From NCBI RefSeq assembly GCF_000213555.1, contig NZ_GL891984.1, positions 149,904-213,903 of the forward strand: a DNA stretch of 64,000 bases, read 5' to 3'. The notes under the pieces were generated by a model that had not been told where the DNA came from, did no database searches, and saw only the letters and a program-made list of their open reading frames with translations. Each line of letters opens with the position of its first letter. Position 1 is the stretch's first letter. Both the position numbers and the translations under genes were made by a program. The DNA is from Dysgonomonas gadei ATCC BAA-286. GTDB taxonomy: Bacteria; Bacteroidota; Bacteroidia; Bacteroidales; Dysgonomonadaceae. This document shows positions 18,385 through 27,026 of the stretch, in pieces.

Positions 18385-19632
18385 ATGGAAAAACACAAAA
18401 AAAAGAAATTATCATTGTTTGCCTCACCTGGCGGAGGGAGTTATTTAATCCCTTTTATTCTGGTTAGTAGTCTGTTTTTAATGTGGGGAATTGCTCATGG
18501 ACTACTTGATGTTTTGAATAAGCATTTTCAGGAAGCGTTTACTATGACTAAGGCCCAATCGGGGTTTGTCCAATTTTCTACCTATATAGCATATGGTCTT
18601 ATGAGTGTTCCCGCAGGGATGTTCATGCGTCGTTTTGGATATAAAAAGGGGATTATATTTGGCTTGTTGATTTACGCCGTGGGGTCCTTTTCTTTTCTTC
18701 CGGCGGCCTATCTTCATTCGGCTAATCCATTTTTTATAGCCCTGTTTGTCGTTGCATGCGGGTTGTGTTTTCTTGAAACAGCGGCAAATCCTTATTCAAC
18801 AGTTTTAGGTCCTAAAGAGCGAGGTGCACAGCGGCTCAACTTGTCCCAGTCGCTAAATGGATTAGGCTGGATTCTTGGCCCACTTATTGGAGGTGCTCTT
18901 ATTTTCGGTGCAGAAGAAGGGGATACCTTAGCTTTAACAAAGCCTTATATTCTGCTTGGTATTTGTACGCTCGTTATTACAGTATTGTTCTTTTTTGTCA
19001 AACTTCCGGATATACAGGAGTCCGACGACGAAGCTGTTCAGAAAGTTTCCGAAACCGGACATGATAAAACTCTGCCTTTGTTTCAACATCGGCATTTTGT
19101 GCTGGCGATAGCGGCCTTGGTCGCATATATGATGGCGCAATCGGGAATATTTGGTTTTTTTATCAATTATGTGATGGAGCAGGATCATAGCATAACAAAA
19201 ATAGAGGCTACCCAATTGTTGTCATTCGGAGGCATGCTTTTATTTATGATTGGCAGACTGTCGGGGAGTTTTATTATGGCAAAATTCAAACCTCAGCATA
19301 TTTTGTCTCTTTATGCATTAATGTGTACTATATCAATGGTTCTGGTTATTCTTTCTTTAGGAAAAATATCTTTATATGCCCTTTATATAAATTTCTTCTT
19401 CATGTCTATTATGTTTCCTACGATTTATGCATTGGGGCTTGTGAAAATGGGTGAGTACACAAAACGTGCTGCGTCATTCTTAACTATGGCCGTAGCAGGA
19501 GGAGCGTTTTCTCCGATTATAATGGGTGCGCTAGGTGAAGAAAATATGGCTATCGGTTTCTTTATCCCGCTCGCATGCTTCTTATTTATTTTATATTTTG
19601 GTCTGCATGGCTATAAACCGGTGAAAAATTAG
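18385..19632 (+). CDS. FHS-family MFS sugar/H+ symporter, FucP-like (probable D-arabinose permease)
   Basis: This 415-residue inner-membrane protein has about 12 hydrophobic helices. It shows the marks of the fucose-galactose-hexose symporter (FHS) branch of the major facilitator superfamily: LFLMWGIAHGLLDVLNKHFQ near the start, MFMRRFGYKKGI, and the FLETAANPYSTVLGP and LNLSQSLNGLGWILGPLIGG blocks. FucP of E. coli carries L-fucose and can carry D-arabinose, which has the same configuration at C2-C4. With an isomerase and ribulokinase in the same cluster, D-arabinose is the likely cargo. It stands between the regulator and the first GH172 gene (36 bases downstream). Confidence 0.9.
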   Translation: MEKHKKKKLSLFASPGGGSYLIPFILVSSLFLMWGIAHGLLDVLNKHFQEAFTMTKAQSGFVQFSTYIAYGLMSVPAGMFMRRFGYKKGIIFGLLIYAVGSFSFLPAAYLHSANPFFIALFVVACGLCFLETAANPYSTVLGPKERGAQRLNLSQSLNGLGWILGPLIGGALIFGAEEGDTLALTKPYILLGICTLVITVLFFFVKLPDIQESDDEAVQKVSETGHDKTLPLFQHRHFVLAIAALVAYMMAQSGIFGFFINYVMEQDHSITKIEATQLLSFGGMLLFMIGRLSGSFIMAKFKPQHILSLYALMCTISMVLVILSLGKISLYALYINFFFMSIMFPTIYALGLVKMGEYTKRAASFLTMAVAGGAFSPIIMGALGEENMAIGFFIPLACFLFILYFGLHGYKPVKN

Positions 19633-19668
19633 ACCGAACTTTCAATTATTATCTAAAAATAAAATACC

Positions 19669-20829
19669 ATGAAAAAAATTTGTTTTCTAATTAGTCTTTT
19701 TTTTATAACGCAGCTTTTATTCTCGCAAGAAGGGTTTAACGGTCTTGGTGTGGATATGAGTAATCTGCATCGGCTATCTAATGCAAAAACACGTTCTATC
19801 AGTCCGGAAAATTTTACAGGAGAGAAGGGTAAAGGAGGAATGGCCGATCCGGCTATGCAGGGAGATAAACGAAATGTAGCGAATGCACACCATGCTGCCC
19901 GAGACCTCGGGCAAACATGGAAAGTTAATCCGTATGTCCATATAGCACCCGGCGAAACATTTACATTAGCTGAGATTGAAGGCCCTGGAGCAATCCAGCA
20001 TATTTGGATGACACCTACAGGCAACTGGCGTTTTTCTATCCTGCGCTTTTATTGGGACGATGAAAAAGAACCATCGGTAGAATGTCCTGTCGGAGACTTT
20101 TTTGGCATGGGATGGGGTGTTTATGCTCCTCTAAATTCATTGGCCATATGCGTTAATCCGGGAAGTGCATTCAATTGTTACTGGACAATGCCTTTCCGTA
20201 AGAAATGTAAGATCACAATGGAAAATGTCAATCCGGAAGATGCAATGGTACTTTATTATCAAGTCGACTATACACTGACTGATGTTCCGGCTGATGCAGG
20301 ATATTTCCACGCACAATTCCGTCGCACACATTATAATGAAACCTCAGATTATACAATGATTGACGGGGTTAAGGGAAAAGGACATTACGTGGGTACATAT
20401 ATGGCCCAGGGAGTACATAATAATGGATGGTGGGGTGAAGGAGAAATCAAATTCTTTATGGATGGAGATACTAAATATCCTACTATTTGTGGTACCGGCG
20501 CAGAAGATTATTTCTGTGGATCTTACAACTTTGACCGTGAAGGACAGTATAAAGAGTTTTGTACAGCTTATGCAGGATTACATCAGGTTATTCGTCCCGA
20601 TGGGACTTACCGTTCGCAACAACGCTTCGGTATGTACAGATGGCATATAGCGGATCCTGTGCGTTTCGAAAAAGATCTCAAAATAACAATTCAAGATTTG
20701 GGTTGGAGAGTAGGCGGACGTTATTTGCCTCAAAAATCGGATATATCTTCAGTCGTTTTTTGGTATCAAGGTGAACCACATGCTAAATTCCCGAAATTCC
20801 CGGGTTGGCAGGATTTAGAGGTTAATTAA
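19669..20829 (+). CDS. GH172 (DUF2961) exo-D-arabinofuranosidase-type hydrolase, 386 residues
   Basis: A secreted protein (signal peptide to about residue 19, LLFSQEG) with the DUF2961 double jelly-roll, now family GH172. Visible motifs are IEGPGAIQHIWMTP (about 104-117), the RFYWDDEKEPSVECPVGDFFGMGW block, and the catalytic pair GEGE with Glu257 and GTGAEDYF with Glu279. These fit the retaining nucleophile and acid/base spacing of characterised GH172 enzymes (21 residues there, 22 here). GH172 members include difructose-anhydride enzymes and exo-alpha-D-arabinofuranosidases. The cluster context points to the latter. It is the shortest of three GH172 proteins here and ends before a strong stem-loop. 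Confidence 0.9.
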   Translation: MKKICFLISLFFITQLLFSQEGFNGLGVDMSNLHRLSNAKTRSISPENFTGEKGKGGMADPAMQGDKRNVANAHHAARDLGQTWKVNPYVHIAPGETFTLAEIEGPGAIQHIWMTPTGNWRFSILRFYWDDEKEPSVECPVGDFFGMGWGVYAPLNSLAICVNPGSAFNCYWTMPFRKKCKITMENVNPEDAMVLYYQVDYTLTDVPADAGYFHAQFRRTHYNETSDYTMIDGVKGKGHYVGTYMAQGVHNNGWWGEGEIKFFMDGDTKYPTICGTGAEDYFCGSYNFDREGQYKEFCTAYAGLHQVIRPDGTYRSQQRFGMYRWHIADPVRFEKDLKITIQDLGWRVGGRYLPQKSDISSVVFWYQGEPHAKFPKFPGWQDLEVN

Positions 20830-20846
20830 TAATTTAGGTTATTTAT

Positions 20847-20882
20847 CTAAAGGGGGATATCGGTCTTATTCTCCCCCTTTAG
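20847..20882 (+). terminator. Stem-loop terminator after the first GH172 gene
   Basis: An 11-bp perfect stem (ctaaaggggga, 20847-20857, with its complement at 20872-20882) with a 14-base loop, starting 18 bases after the stop codon. The U-tract is weak, so partial read-through is possible. Confidence 0.65.
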
Positions 20883-20948
20883 ATTCTGTTCGGGAATATA
20901 TTTATAAGATATTTCTTTGTCTCTCTTAAGATAATAAGTAAGAAAACG

Positions 20949-20974
20949 AAAACGTATAAGCCCTGAAGGCTTAT
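20949..20974 (+). promoter_or_regulatory. LacI-type operator candidate overlapping a hairpin, before the GH116 operon
   Basis: aaacgtataagc (20950-20961) is an exact copy of the 12-mer in front of the permease gene. It runs into a 7-bp perfect hairpin (ataagcc at 20956-20962, ggcttat at 20968-20974). The site is about 95 bases before the GH116 start and follows a terminator, so a separate LacI-controlled promoter here is likely. Confidence 0.5.
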
Positions 20975-21055
20975 TATAAACTACTCTCAATGTCTTTTGA
21001 TACCTTATTATTATAAAGGTGTATTCGTCATCCTTAATTTAACGAGACTGTATCT

Positions 21056-23635
21056 ATGAAAAAAGTACACCATAGCCTGTTATGTATGGCTGTGATTGGG
21101 CTGACATCTCTTATTTGCTGTACTCATAAAAGCAATAGGGAACAACCCCGGATCTATAATGAAAAATATACAGGAGATTATACAAACCGGATTGCCTTCC
21201 CGATAGGGGGAATGGGAACAGGGATGTTCTGTATCGAAGGAAGTGGCGCGATATCAAATATGTCGCTGCGGCACCGTCCAGAGGTTTTTCATGAACCTGC
21301 AATGTTTGCGGCGCTTCATATAAAAGATGTCAACAATACAACCAAAATCTTAGAAGGCCAGGTTCCTGACTGGAAAAAGTTCGGGATGCCACTCTCTGCT
21401 TTAGGAGGGGGTGGGACATGGGGACTGCCCCGTTATAAGGAAAATACTTTTACCGCTCGTTTCCCATTTGCCGAAATAGAGTTGAAAGACGATCAAATGC
21501 CTGTGGATATAAAGATAAACGCGTGGAATCCGTTTATCCCCACAGATGCTGATAACTCAAGTCTGCCGGTAGGGGGATTGGAATATGAATTCAAAAATAC
21601 AGGAGATACTGTCATTGAAGCGATCTTTTCCTACAATACACGCAATTTTATGTATATAAACGGGAAAGGTACCTCTTGCATAAAATCACACGAGAATGGT
21701 TTCATTCTATATCAGTCCGGAACGGGGGATGAGTCTTTTCATCAGGGTGAGTTTGCTATATTTACTGATAATCCTGAAACTAAGGTAAATCATAACTGGT
21801 TCAGAGGAGGCTGGTTTGACCCACTGACTATTTGTTGGAATAATTTAGCTACAGGAATAATAGAAAGCAATCCGCCCGAATTAGAGGGAGCTACCGGAGC
21901 ATCATTATTTGTTCCCGTGAAACTAGAACCCGGAGAAGTTAAAACAGTGAGACTCTATATGGCCTGGTATGTACCTTACTCTAATCTGCGCATAGGTGGA
22001 GATCCTAAATTCGGATCGGACTATCCAAATATCCCTGAATGCACAGATAGTACAACGAAATGCTATCCTTGTGATAATAAAGGGGATGGGAATTACCGTC
22101 CATGGTATAGTAATAAATTTGAAAACATAAAAGAAGTTTCTGCCTACTGGCTTAAAAACTATAATGATCTAAAATCAAAGACCAAACTATTTACAGAAGC
22201 TTTTTATAATAGTACGCTTCCTGCGGAAGTGATTGAAGCCGTCGCTGCTAATCTTACAATATTAAAATCTCCGACAGTCTTCCGTCAGTACGATGGACGT
22301 ATGTGGAACTGGGAAGGGTGCGGAGATACCTGGGGTTCGTGTCATGGTTCCTGTACACATGTTTGGAATTATGCGCAGGCAGTGCCACATTTGTTTCCGG
22401 CAATGGAGCGTACATTGCGGGAAACGGAATATTACGTAGGCCAAAATAAGGAAGGCCATCAGGTATTCCGCAACAATTTGCCTATACGTCCTGTTATTCA
22501 CGATTTCCATTCGGCAGCGGACGGACAGCTCGGTGGTATCATGAAGATCTATCGTGAATGGCGTATATCCGGCGATAATAACTGGCTCAAAGAAATATAC
22601 CCTTTCGTAAAAGCAAGCATGGACTACTGTATCAAGACATGGGACTCTCGTGAAGTAGGGGCGATAGAAGAGCCTCATCATAATACCTATGATATCGAAT
22701 TCTGGGGAGCTGATGGTATGATTACGAGTTTCTATACCGGAGCATTACAGGCGATGTGTTTGATGGGGGAATATTTGGGAGAAGATATTTCACGTTACGA
22801 AGCGCTGATGGACAAGAGTAAAATATATATGGAAACAAAGCTTTTCGATGGCGAATATTTTATTCAGAATATACAATGGAAAGGTTTGAATGCGGACGAT
22901 CCGACCAAAGTACAGGCATTTAATTCGGGCTATTCGGATGAAGCCCTTAAAATATTAGAAGCAGAAGGCCCTAAATATCAATACGGCAAGGGCTGTTTGT
23001 CGGATGGTATATTAGGTTCATGGATGTCTCTTGTATGCGGAATGCCTGAGATAATAGATAAAACGAAAGTTACGAGTCACTTGAATGCTGTGCATAAATA
23101 TAACCTGAAACATGATTTGCGCGAACATGCCAATCCTCAACGCCCAACATTTGCATTGGGCAACGAAGGTGGCCTGCTTCTCTGCTCCTGGCCAAAAGGA
23201 GGTAAACTTCAACTCCCGTTTGTATATAGTGATGAGGTATGGACAGGTATTGAATATCAGGTTGCTGCACATCTGATGTTCGAGGGCGAAGTAGAGAAAG
23301 GTTTGGAAATAGTGCGTACATGCCGTGACCGTTATAATGGAAAAATACGTAATCCTTTCAATGAGTATGAATGCGGAGCGTGGTATGCCCGTGCAATGGC
23401 GAGTTATGCTCTATTGGAAGGACTGACCGGTGTCCGCTACGATGCAGTAGATAAGACAATTTATTTCGACTCCCGCATTGGGAATGATTTTGTGTCTTTT
23501 CTCTCTACTAATACCGGATTTGCAAATGTGGGATTGAAAAATGGGAAGCCATTTGTAGAGGTTAAATACGGAGAAATCGATATTCAAGAGTGTCTGGTTT
23601 CGGGAAAACATCACCAAATAGATATAAAAAAATAA
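21056..23635 (+). CDS. GH116-family glycoside hydrolase (probable exo-beta-D-arabinofuranosidase)
   Basis: An 859-residue lipoprotein (LTSLICCTHK, Cys at about 21-22). The N-terminal GH116 beta domain (IAFPIGGMGTGMFCIEG, about 45-61) precedes an (alpha/alpha)6 catalytic domain (about 385-850). By comparison with the GBA2-type family, the nucleophile should be Glu420 (WNWEGCGD) and the acid/base Asp546 (HNTYDIEFWG). Both are present, though closer together than in GBA2. GH116 covers beta-glucosidases and beta-xylosidases, and recently an exo-beta-D-arabinofuranosidase acting with GH172 and GH183. The context favours removal of the beta-D-Araf caps of D-arabinan. It heads an operon of five genes with gaps of 4-28 bases. 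Confidence 0.88.
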   Translation: MKKVHHSLLCMAVIGLTSLICCTHKSNREQPRIYNEKYTGDYTNRIAFPIGGMGTGMFCIEGSGAISNMSLRHRPEVFHEPAMFAALHIKDVNNTTKILEGQVPDWKKFGMPLSALGGGGTWGLPRYKENTFTARFPFAEIELKDDQMPVDIKINAWNPFIPTDADNSSLPVGGLEYEFKNTGDTVIEAIFSYNTRNFMYINGKGTSCIKSHENGFILYQSGTGDESFHQGEFAIFTDNPETKVNHNWFRGGWFDPLTICWNNLATGIIESNPPELEGATGASLFVPVKLEPGEVKTVRLYMAWYVPYSNLRIGGDPKFGSDYPNIPECTDSTTKCYPCDNKGDGNYRPWYSNKFENIKEVSAYWLKNYNDLKSKTKLFTEAFYNSTLPAEVIEAVAANLTILKSPTVFRQYDGRMWNWEGCGDTWGSCHGSCTHVWNYAQAVPHLFPAMERTLRETEYYVGQNKEGHQVFRNNLPIRPVIHDFHSAADGQLGGIMKIYREWRISGDNNWLKEIYPFVKASMDYCIKTWDSREVGAIEEPHHNTYDIEFWGADGMITSFYTGALQAMCLMGEYLGEDISRYEALMDKSKIYMETKLFDGEYFIQNIQWKGLNADDPTKVQAFNSGYSDEALKILEAEGPKYQYGKGCLSDGILGSWMSLVCGMPEIIDKTKVTSHLNAVHKYNLKHDLREHANPQRPTFALGNEGGLLLCSWPKGGKLQLPFVYSDEVWTGIEYQVAAHLMFEGEVEKGLEIVRTCRDRYNGKIRNPFNEYECGAWYARAMASYALLEGLTGVRYDAVDKTIYFDSRIGNDFVSFLSTNTGFANVGLKNGKPFVEVKYGEIDIQECLVSGKHHQIDIKK

Positions 23636-23639
23636 TAAT

Positions 23640-24890
23640 ATGATTAAAATCAGTCAATTTATAGCCCTGATTTTGGCTTTAGGCCTATTGTTCAGTTGTG
23701 CTAATTCTAACAAGAAGGGAAAAGAAACCGTTATGGAAAATTATGAAAAAGGAACATTCGGATACGATCTGAATTATTTGTCTGGAAAAGACAGTTTGGT
23801 AATACTGAAAGGGGATAATGATGCTCAGGTAATCATCTCTCCCAAATATCAGGCAAAAGTATTTACCAGTACTGTTGATGGGCCAAATGGCAGGAGTATG
23901 GGTTTTATTGGTTATAAAGCTTTCGAACTGGCTGTTCCTGATGAACATATGAATGGCTATGGAGGCGAAAATCGTTTTTGGCTTGGGCCTGAAGGTGGAA
24001 AATACTCTGTCTATTTCGAAAAGGGAAAGGAGCAGATCTATGATAACTGGCATACACCTAAGCCTATTGATACAGAACCATGGGAATTGATTTCGGCTAC
24101 AGAAAAGAAAGTTGTAATGAAGAAAGGGTTGGAGGTAAAGAACTTTCTTGGCACGCAATTTAAATTAGATGTAGACCGTACTGTCGAATTATTAGATGGA
24201 GAGCAAATAAAGTCCCTGCTGGGTATCCGGTTAACTGAGGAAGTAAAATATGTTGCATATAGTACCCGGAATATTATTACTAATAAGAATGATTTTGAAT
24301 GGACTGAAGCTACAGGTACAATTTCTACATGGATATTGGATATGTTTATTCCGGCGCCAAAAGCTGTAACTATTATACCATTTAATAAGGGTGATGAAAA
24401 AACAATGGGTAAAATCGTGACCAGTGATTATTTCGGAGAAATTCCCACTGACAGATTAACTGTAAAAGAAGAGACTATCTACCTGAAGACAGATGGCGCT
24501 CAGCGGGGAAAATTGGGCTTGAATTCATTCAGGACGAAAGGTATTGCCGGGAATTATGATCCTGAATTGAATAGGTTGACTATCACTACTTTCGATGTGG
24601 AAAAAGGTGCTACTTATCTTAATCAGGAATGGAATCCTTCGAAAGATCCGCTTGTTGGGGATGCTATGAATGCATATAACGATGGGCCTCTTGAAGATGG
24701 CAGTATCATGGGGCCTTTCCTGGAAGTGGAGAGTTGCTCTCCGGCCGCTTTCCTCAAGCCAAATCAGTCTCAGACACATAATCATAATGTATTCCATTTT
24801 GTGGGAGATCCTGCTCTTTTAACAGAAATTGCAGAAAAGCTGCTTGGAGTTTCTATAGATGATATTACCAATGCATTTTCAATGAAATAA
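23640..24890 (+). CDS. DUF6786-like lipoprotein of unknown function
   Basis: The 416-residue protein is a lipoprotein (LGLLFSCANSNKKGK, Cys at about 20). The mature region begins FGYDLNYLSGKDSLVIL, then DAQVIISPKYQAKVFTST and GGENRFWLGPEGGKYSVYFEKG. These give the impression of the family named DUF6786, with a galactose-mutarotase-like beta-sandwich. The family name is from memory. The gene starts 4 bases after the GH116 stop and is clearly translated with it. A mutarotase-type fold could serve to open or interconvert released D-arabinose anomers, or to bind oligosaccharide. No activity can be assigned from the sequence. Confidence 0.8.
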   Translation: MIKISQFIALILALGLLFSCANSNKKGKETVMENYEKGTFGYDLNYLSGKDSLVILKGDNDAQVIISPKYQAKVFTSTVDGPNGRSMGFIGYKAFELAVPDEHMNGYGGENRFWLGPEGGKYSVYFEKGKEQIYDNWHTPKPIDTEPWELISATEKKVVMKKGLEVKNFLGTQFKLDVDRTVELLDGEQIKSLLGIRLTEEVKYVAYSTRNIITNKNDFEWTEATGTISTWILDMFIPAPKAVTIIPFNKGDEKTMGKIVTSDYFGEIPTDRLTVKEETIYLKTDGAQRGKLGLNSFRTKGIAGNYDPELNRLTITTFDVEKGATYLNQEWNPSKDPLVGDAMNAYNDGPLEDGSIMGPFLEVESCSPAAFLKPNQSQTHNHNVFHFVGDPALLTEIAEKLLGVSIDDITNAFSMK

Positions 24891-24917
24891 TTATAAAAGG
24901 GGCACAATATATTAGGT

Positions 24918-27014
24918 ATGAATAAACGAATATATTATTTGTTAGTAATTAGTTTCCTGTCTCTCTTTTCAAGTCTTCTTTTTCCGGTTAGGGTATTAGG
25001 TGAAGAGCTGTTAGAGATAAGAAAACTACCAAAAGAATTTCAGGCCGTAATTCACAGTATCAGGTTTGATCGTTTAGGTTCGATTAAACCGCAGCAGGAA
25101 ATAAAGAACATAGACAAAGGCTTGGTTCATGTCAGGCTTATATTTGATTTGCCTGCCGAAATCAAGCAAGATGACTGGCAACTAACGATACAGCCTGCGT
25201 TTATCCCAGACTTTAATTGGGCCCCTCATATTACTCCCGGAGATATGAATATTATCGATCAGCATGTTTTTCGTAGTCCTGCTATGATAGTGACCGATAA
25301 CAAGCAAGGATTGGCTGTAATACCGGATATCAATATTATGAAAAATGGCACTCCTACACGATGGTATATGGATATGATCGCTCCGGAAAATAAGCTTGTA
25401 TTAGGTATGAGTGAAACACTTGTATCAGGACATGTTATCTATGAGCGCAAAGAAGGAGCTGTATATCCTAAAGGGAGGGTTGAATTCGGCTTTTATCTGA
25501 TGAAATATGCGGATAAAGAAGATCTGGAAAATCCTTTTCGCAGACCGTTAAAGTTTTTCTGGACAAATTGGGGAGAGAAGCTGTATGAAGAAGGAAATCC
25601 TATAAAAGGAGATTTGGAGCCTTATGTTGATTACACTTATAACTGGGCATTTAATACATGGAAAGATGCCGTTTGGCAAGAATTTATGTTAGGTGATAAG
25701 AAAGTGGGTGCTCCGGTGTTTATCGTAAATACAACTCAAAGTCCTAATTACCCCGGCAAGGTAAACGAAAGGGAGTTTCTGTCGATATGGAATCAGGCAT
25801 GGTTTAGTTCTTTGCGTTCGGCAAGTGGATTGTACCGTTATGCCCGTCGCAAAGGCAATAAGGGATTATTGAATAAGGCGTTACTCTCAAAAGAATTAGC
25901 TTTGGCCGCTCCTATGAAGGAAGGTTTTTTCTATGGTCTGATCGGTACAGAGATGGAAACAGTAGAAACTGAAGGGAAACAATATAACCGTTCGAAGGGC
26001 TGGGATACTTATTATTGGGGAAACTCCAATAGAAATCCATACACCTGGGATGCCCGGAAATCTCCTTTTCATATTCTGGATATGAGTTGGACTGCTATCC
26101 TGATGCTGCGTTGGTATGAAGAATTAGAAAAAGATGAACGGTTACTGGAATATGCCCGGAAATACGCAGACGCCTTATTACAAAAACAGGATGCAAAAGG
26201 CTTCTTCCCAGGATGGCTCGATCTGGATACTTTGGAACCGATGGAATATCTTAACGATTCGCCAGAGACATCGATGAGCGTTACTTTCTTGCTCAAGCTG
26301 TACGAGTTAACTAAAAATGAAAAATACCGTTCATCTGCATTAAGAGCGATAGATGCTGTATGTAAGGAAATTGTGCCTGTCGGACGTTGGGAGGATTTTG
26401 AGACTTACTGGTCATGTTGCCGTCTGGGAACACCGGAGTGGATAGGAAAGAAAATAGAGAGGAACAATATGTACAAACAATGTAACTTTTCTATTTTCTG
26501 GACAGCGGAAGCTCTTCTCGATAGCTATAGAATAACTAAGAATAAGGAATATCTCAAACTGGGTCAGCGTACACTAGATGAAATGCTTATGACACAAACC
26601 GTATGGCAACCTCCCTATATTTATGTAAATGCAGTAGGTGGATTTGGTGTAATGAATGCTGACGGGGAATGGAATGATTCTCGTCAAAGCCTTTTTGCCG
26701 AAACGATTCTTCAATATGGAAAACTGCTGAATAAAAAAGAATACAATGAGCGGGGTTTATCCGCAATCCGGGCTTCATTCTCAATGATGTATTGTCCTGA
26801 GAATCCTTTAGCCAAAGAGCAGTGGGAAAGAGTCTGGCCATTCTTCAATGAAAAAGACTATGGCTTTACGATGGAGAATTATGGGCATGACGGCCGGACA
26901 AGTAAGGATGGAATAGGCATAGGAGAATTCACTATTTATGATTGGGGTAATGGGGCTGCTGCTGAGGCATATAATCGCATTCGTGATAAATTTGGCATTG
27001 AGATATTCAGATAA
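24918..27014 (+). CDS. Secreted protein with probable (alpha/alpha)-barrel, unassigned glycoside-hydrolase-like
   Basis: The 698-residue protein has a signal peptide (about 1-28). The N-terminal region (about 35-210) is beta-rich. The rest (about 260-690) is a series of paired helices separated by aromatic loops, like (alpha/alpha)6 hydrolases and lyases: WTAILMLRWYEELEKD, TSMSVTFLLKLYELTKN, IFWTAEALLDSYRITKN and a final IYDWGNGAAAEAYNRI. Acidic residues in loops (NDSPETS, WEDFETYW, EWNDSRQSLFAE, GIGIGEFTIYDWG) could be catalytic. I do not recognise a named family. Its place between the DUF6786-like and GH172 genes, with gaps of 27 and 12 bases, makes a role in D-arabinan breakdown likely. 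Confidence 0.82.
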   Translation: MNKRIYYLLVISFLSLFSSLLFPVRVLGEELLEIRKLPKEFQAVIHSIRFDRLGSIKPQQEIKNIDKGLVHVRLIFDLPAEIKQDDWQLTIQPAFIPDFNWAPHITPGDMNIIDQHVFRSPAMIVTDNKQGLAVIPDINIMKNGTPTRWYMDMIAPENKLVLGMSETLVSGHVIYERKEGAVYPKGRVEFGFYLMKYADKEDLENPFRRPLKFFWTNWGEKLYEEGNPIKGDLEPYVDYTYNWAFNTWKDAVWQEFMLGDKKVGAPVFIVNTTQSPNYPGKVNEREFLSIWNQAWFSSLRSASGLYRYARRKGNKGLLNKALLSKELALAAPMKEGFFYGLIGTEMETVETEGKQYNRSKGWDTYYWGNSNRNPYTWDARKSPFHILDMSWTAILMLRWYEELEKDERLLEYARKYADALLQKQDAKGFFPGWLDLDTLEPMEYLNDSPETSMSVTFLLKLYELTKNEKYRSSALRAIDAVCKEIVPVGRWEDFETYWSCCRLGTPEWIGKKIERNNMYKQCNFSIFWTAEALLDSYRITKNKEYLKLGQRTLDEMLMTQTVWQPPYIYVNAVGGFGVMNADGEWNDSRQSLFAETILQYGKLLNKKEYNERGLSAIRASFSMMYCPENPLAKEQWERVWPFFNEKDYGFTMENYGHDGRTSKDGIGIGEFTIYDWGNGAAAEAYNRIRDKFGIEIFR

Positions 27015-27026
27015 TATATACTAAAT

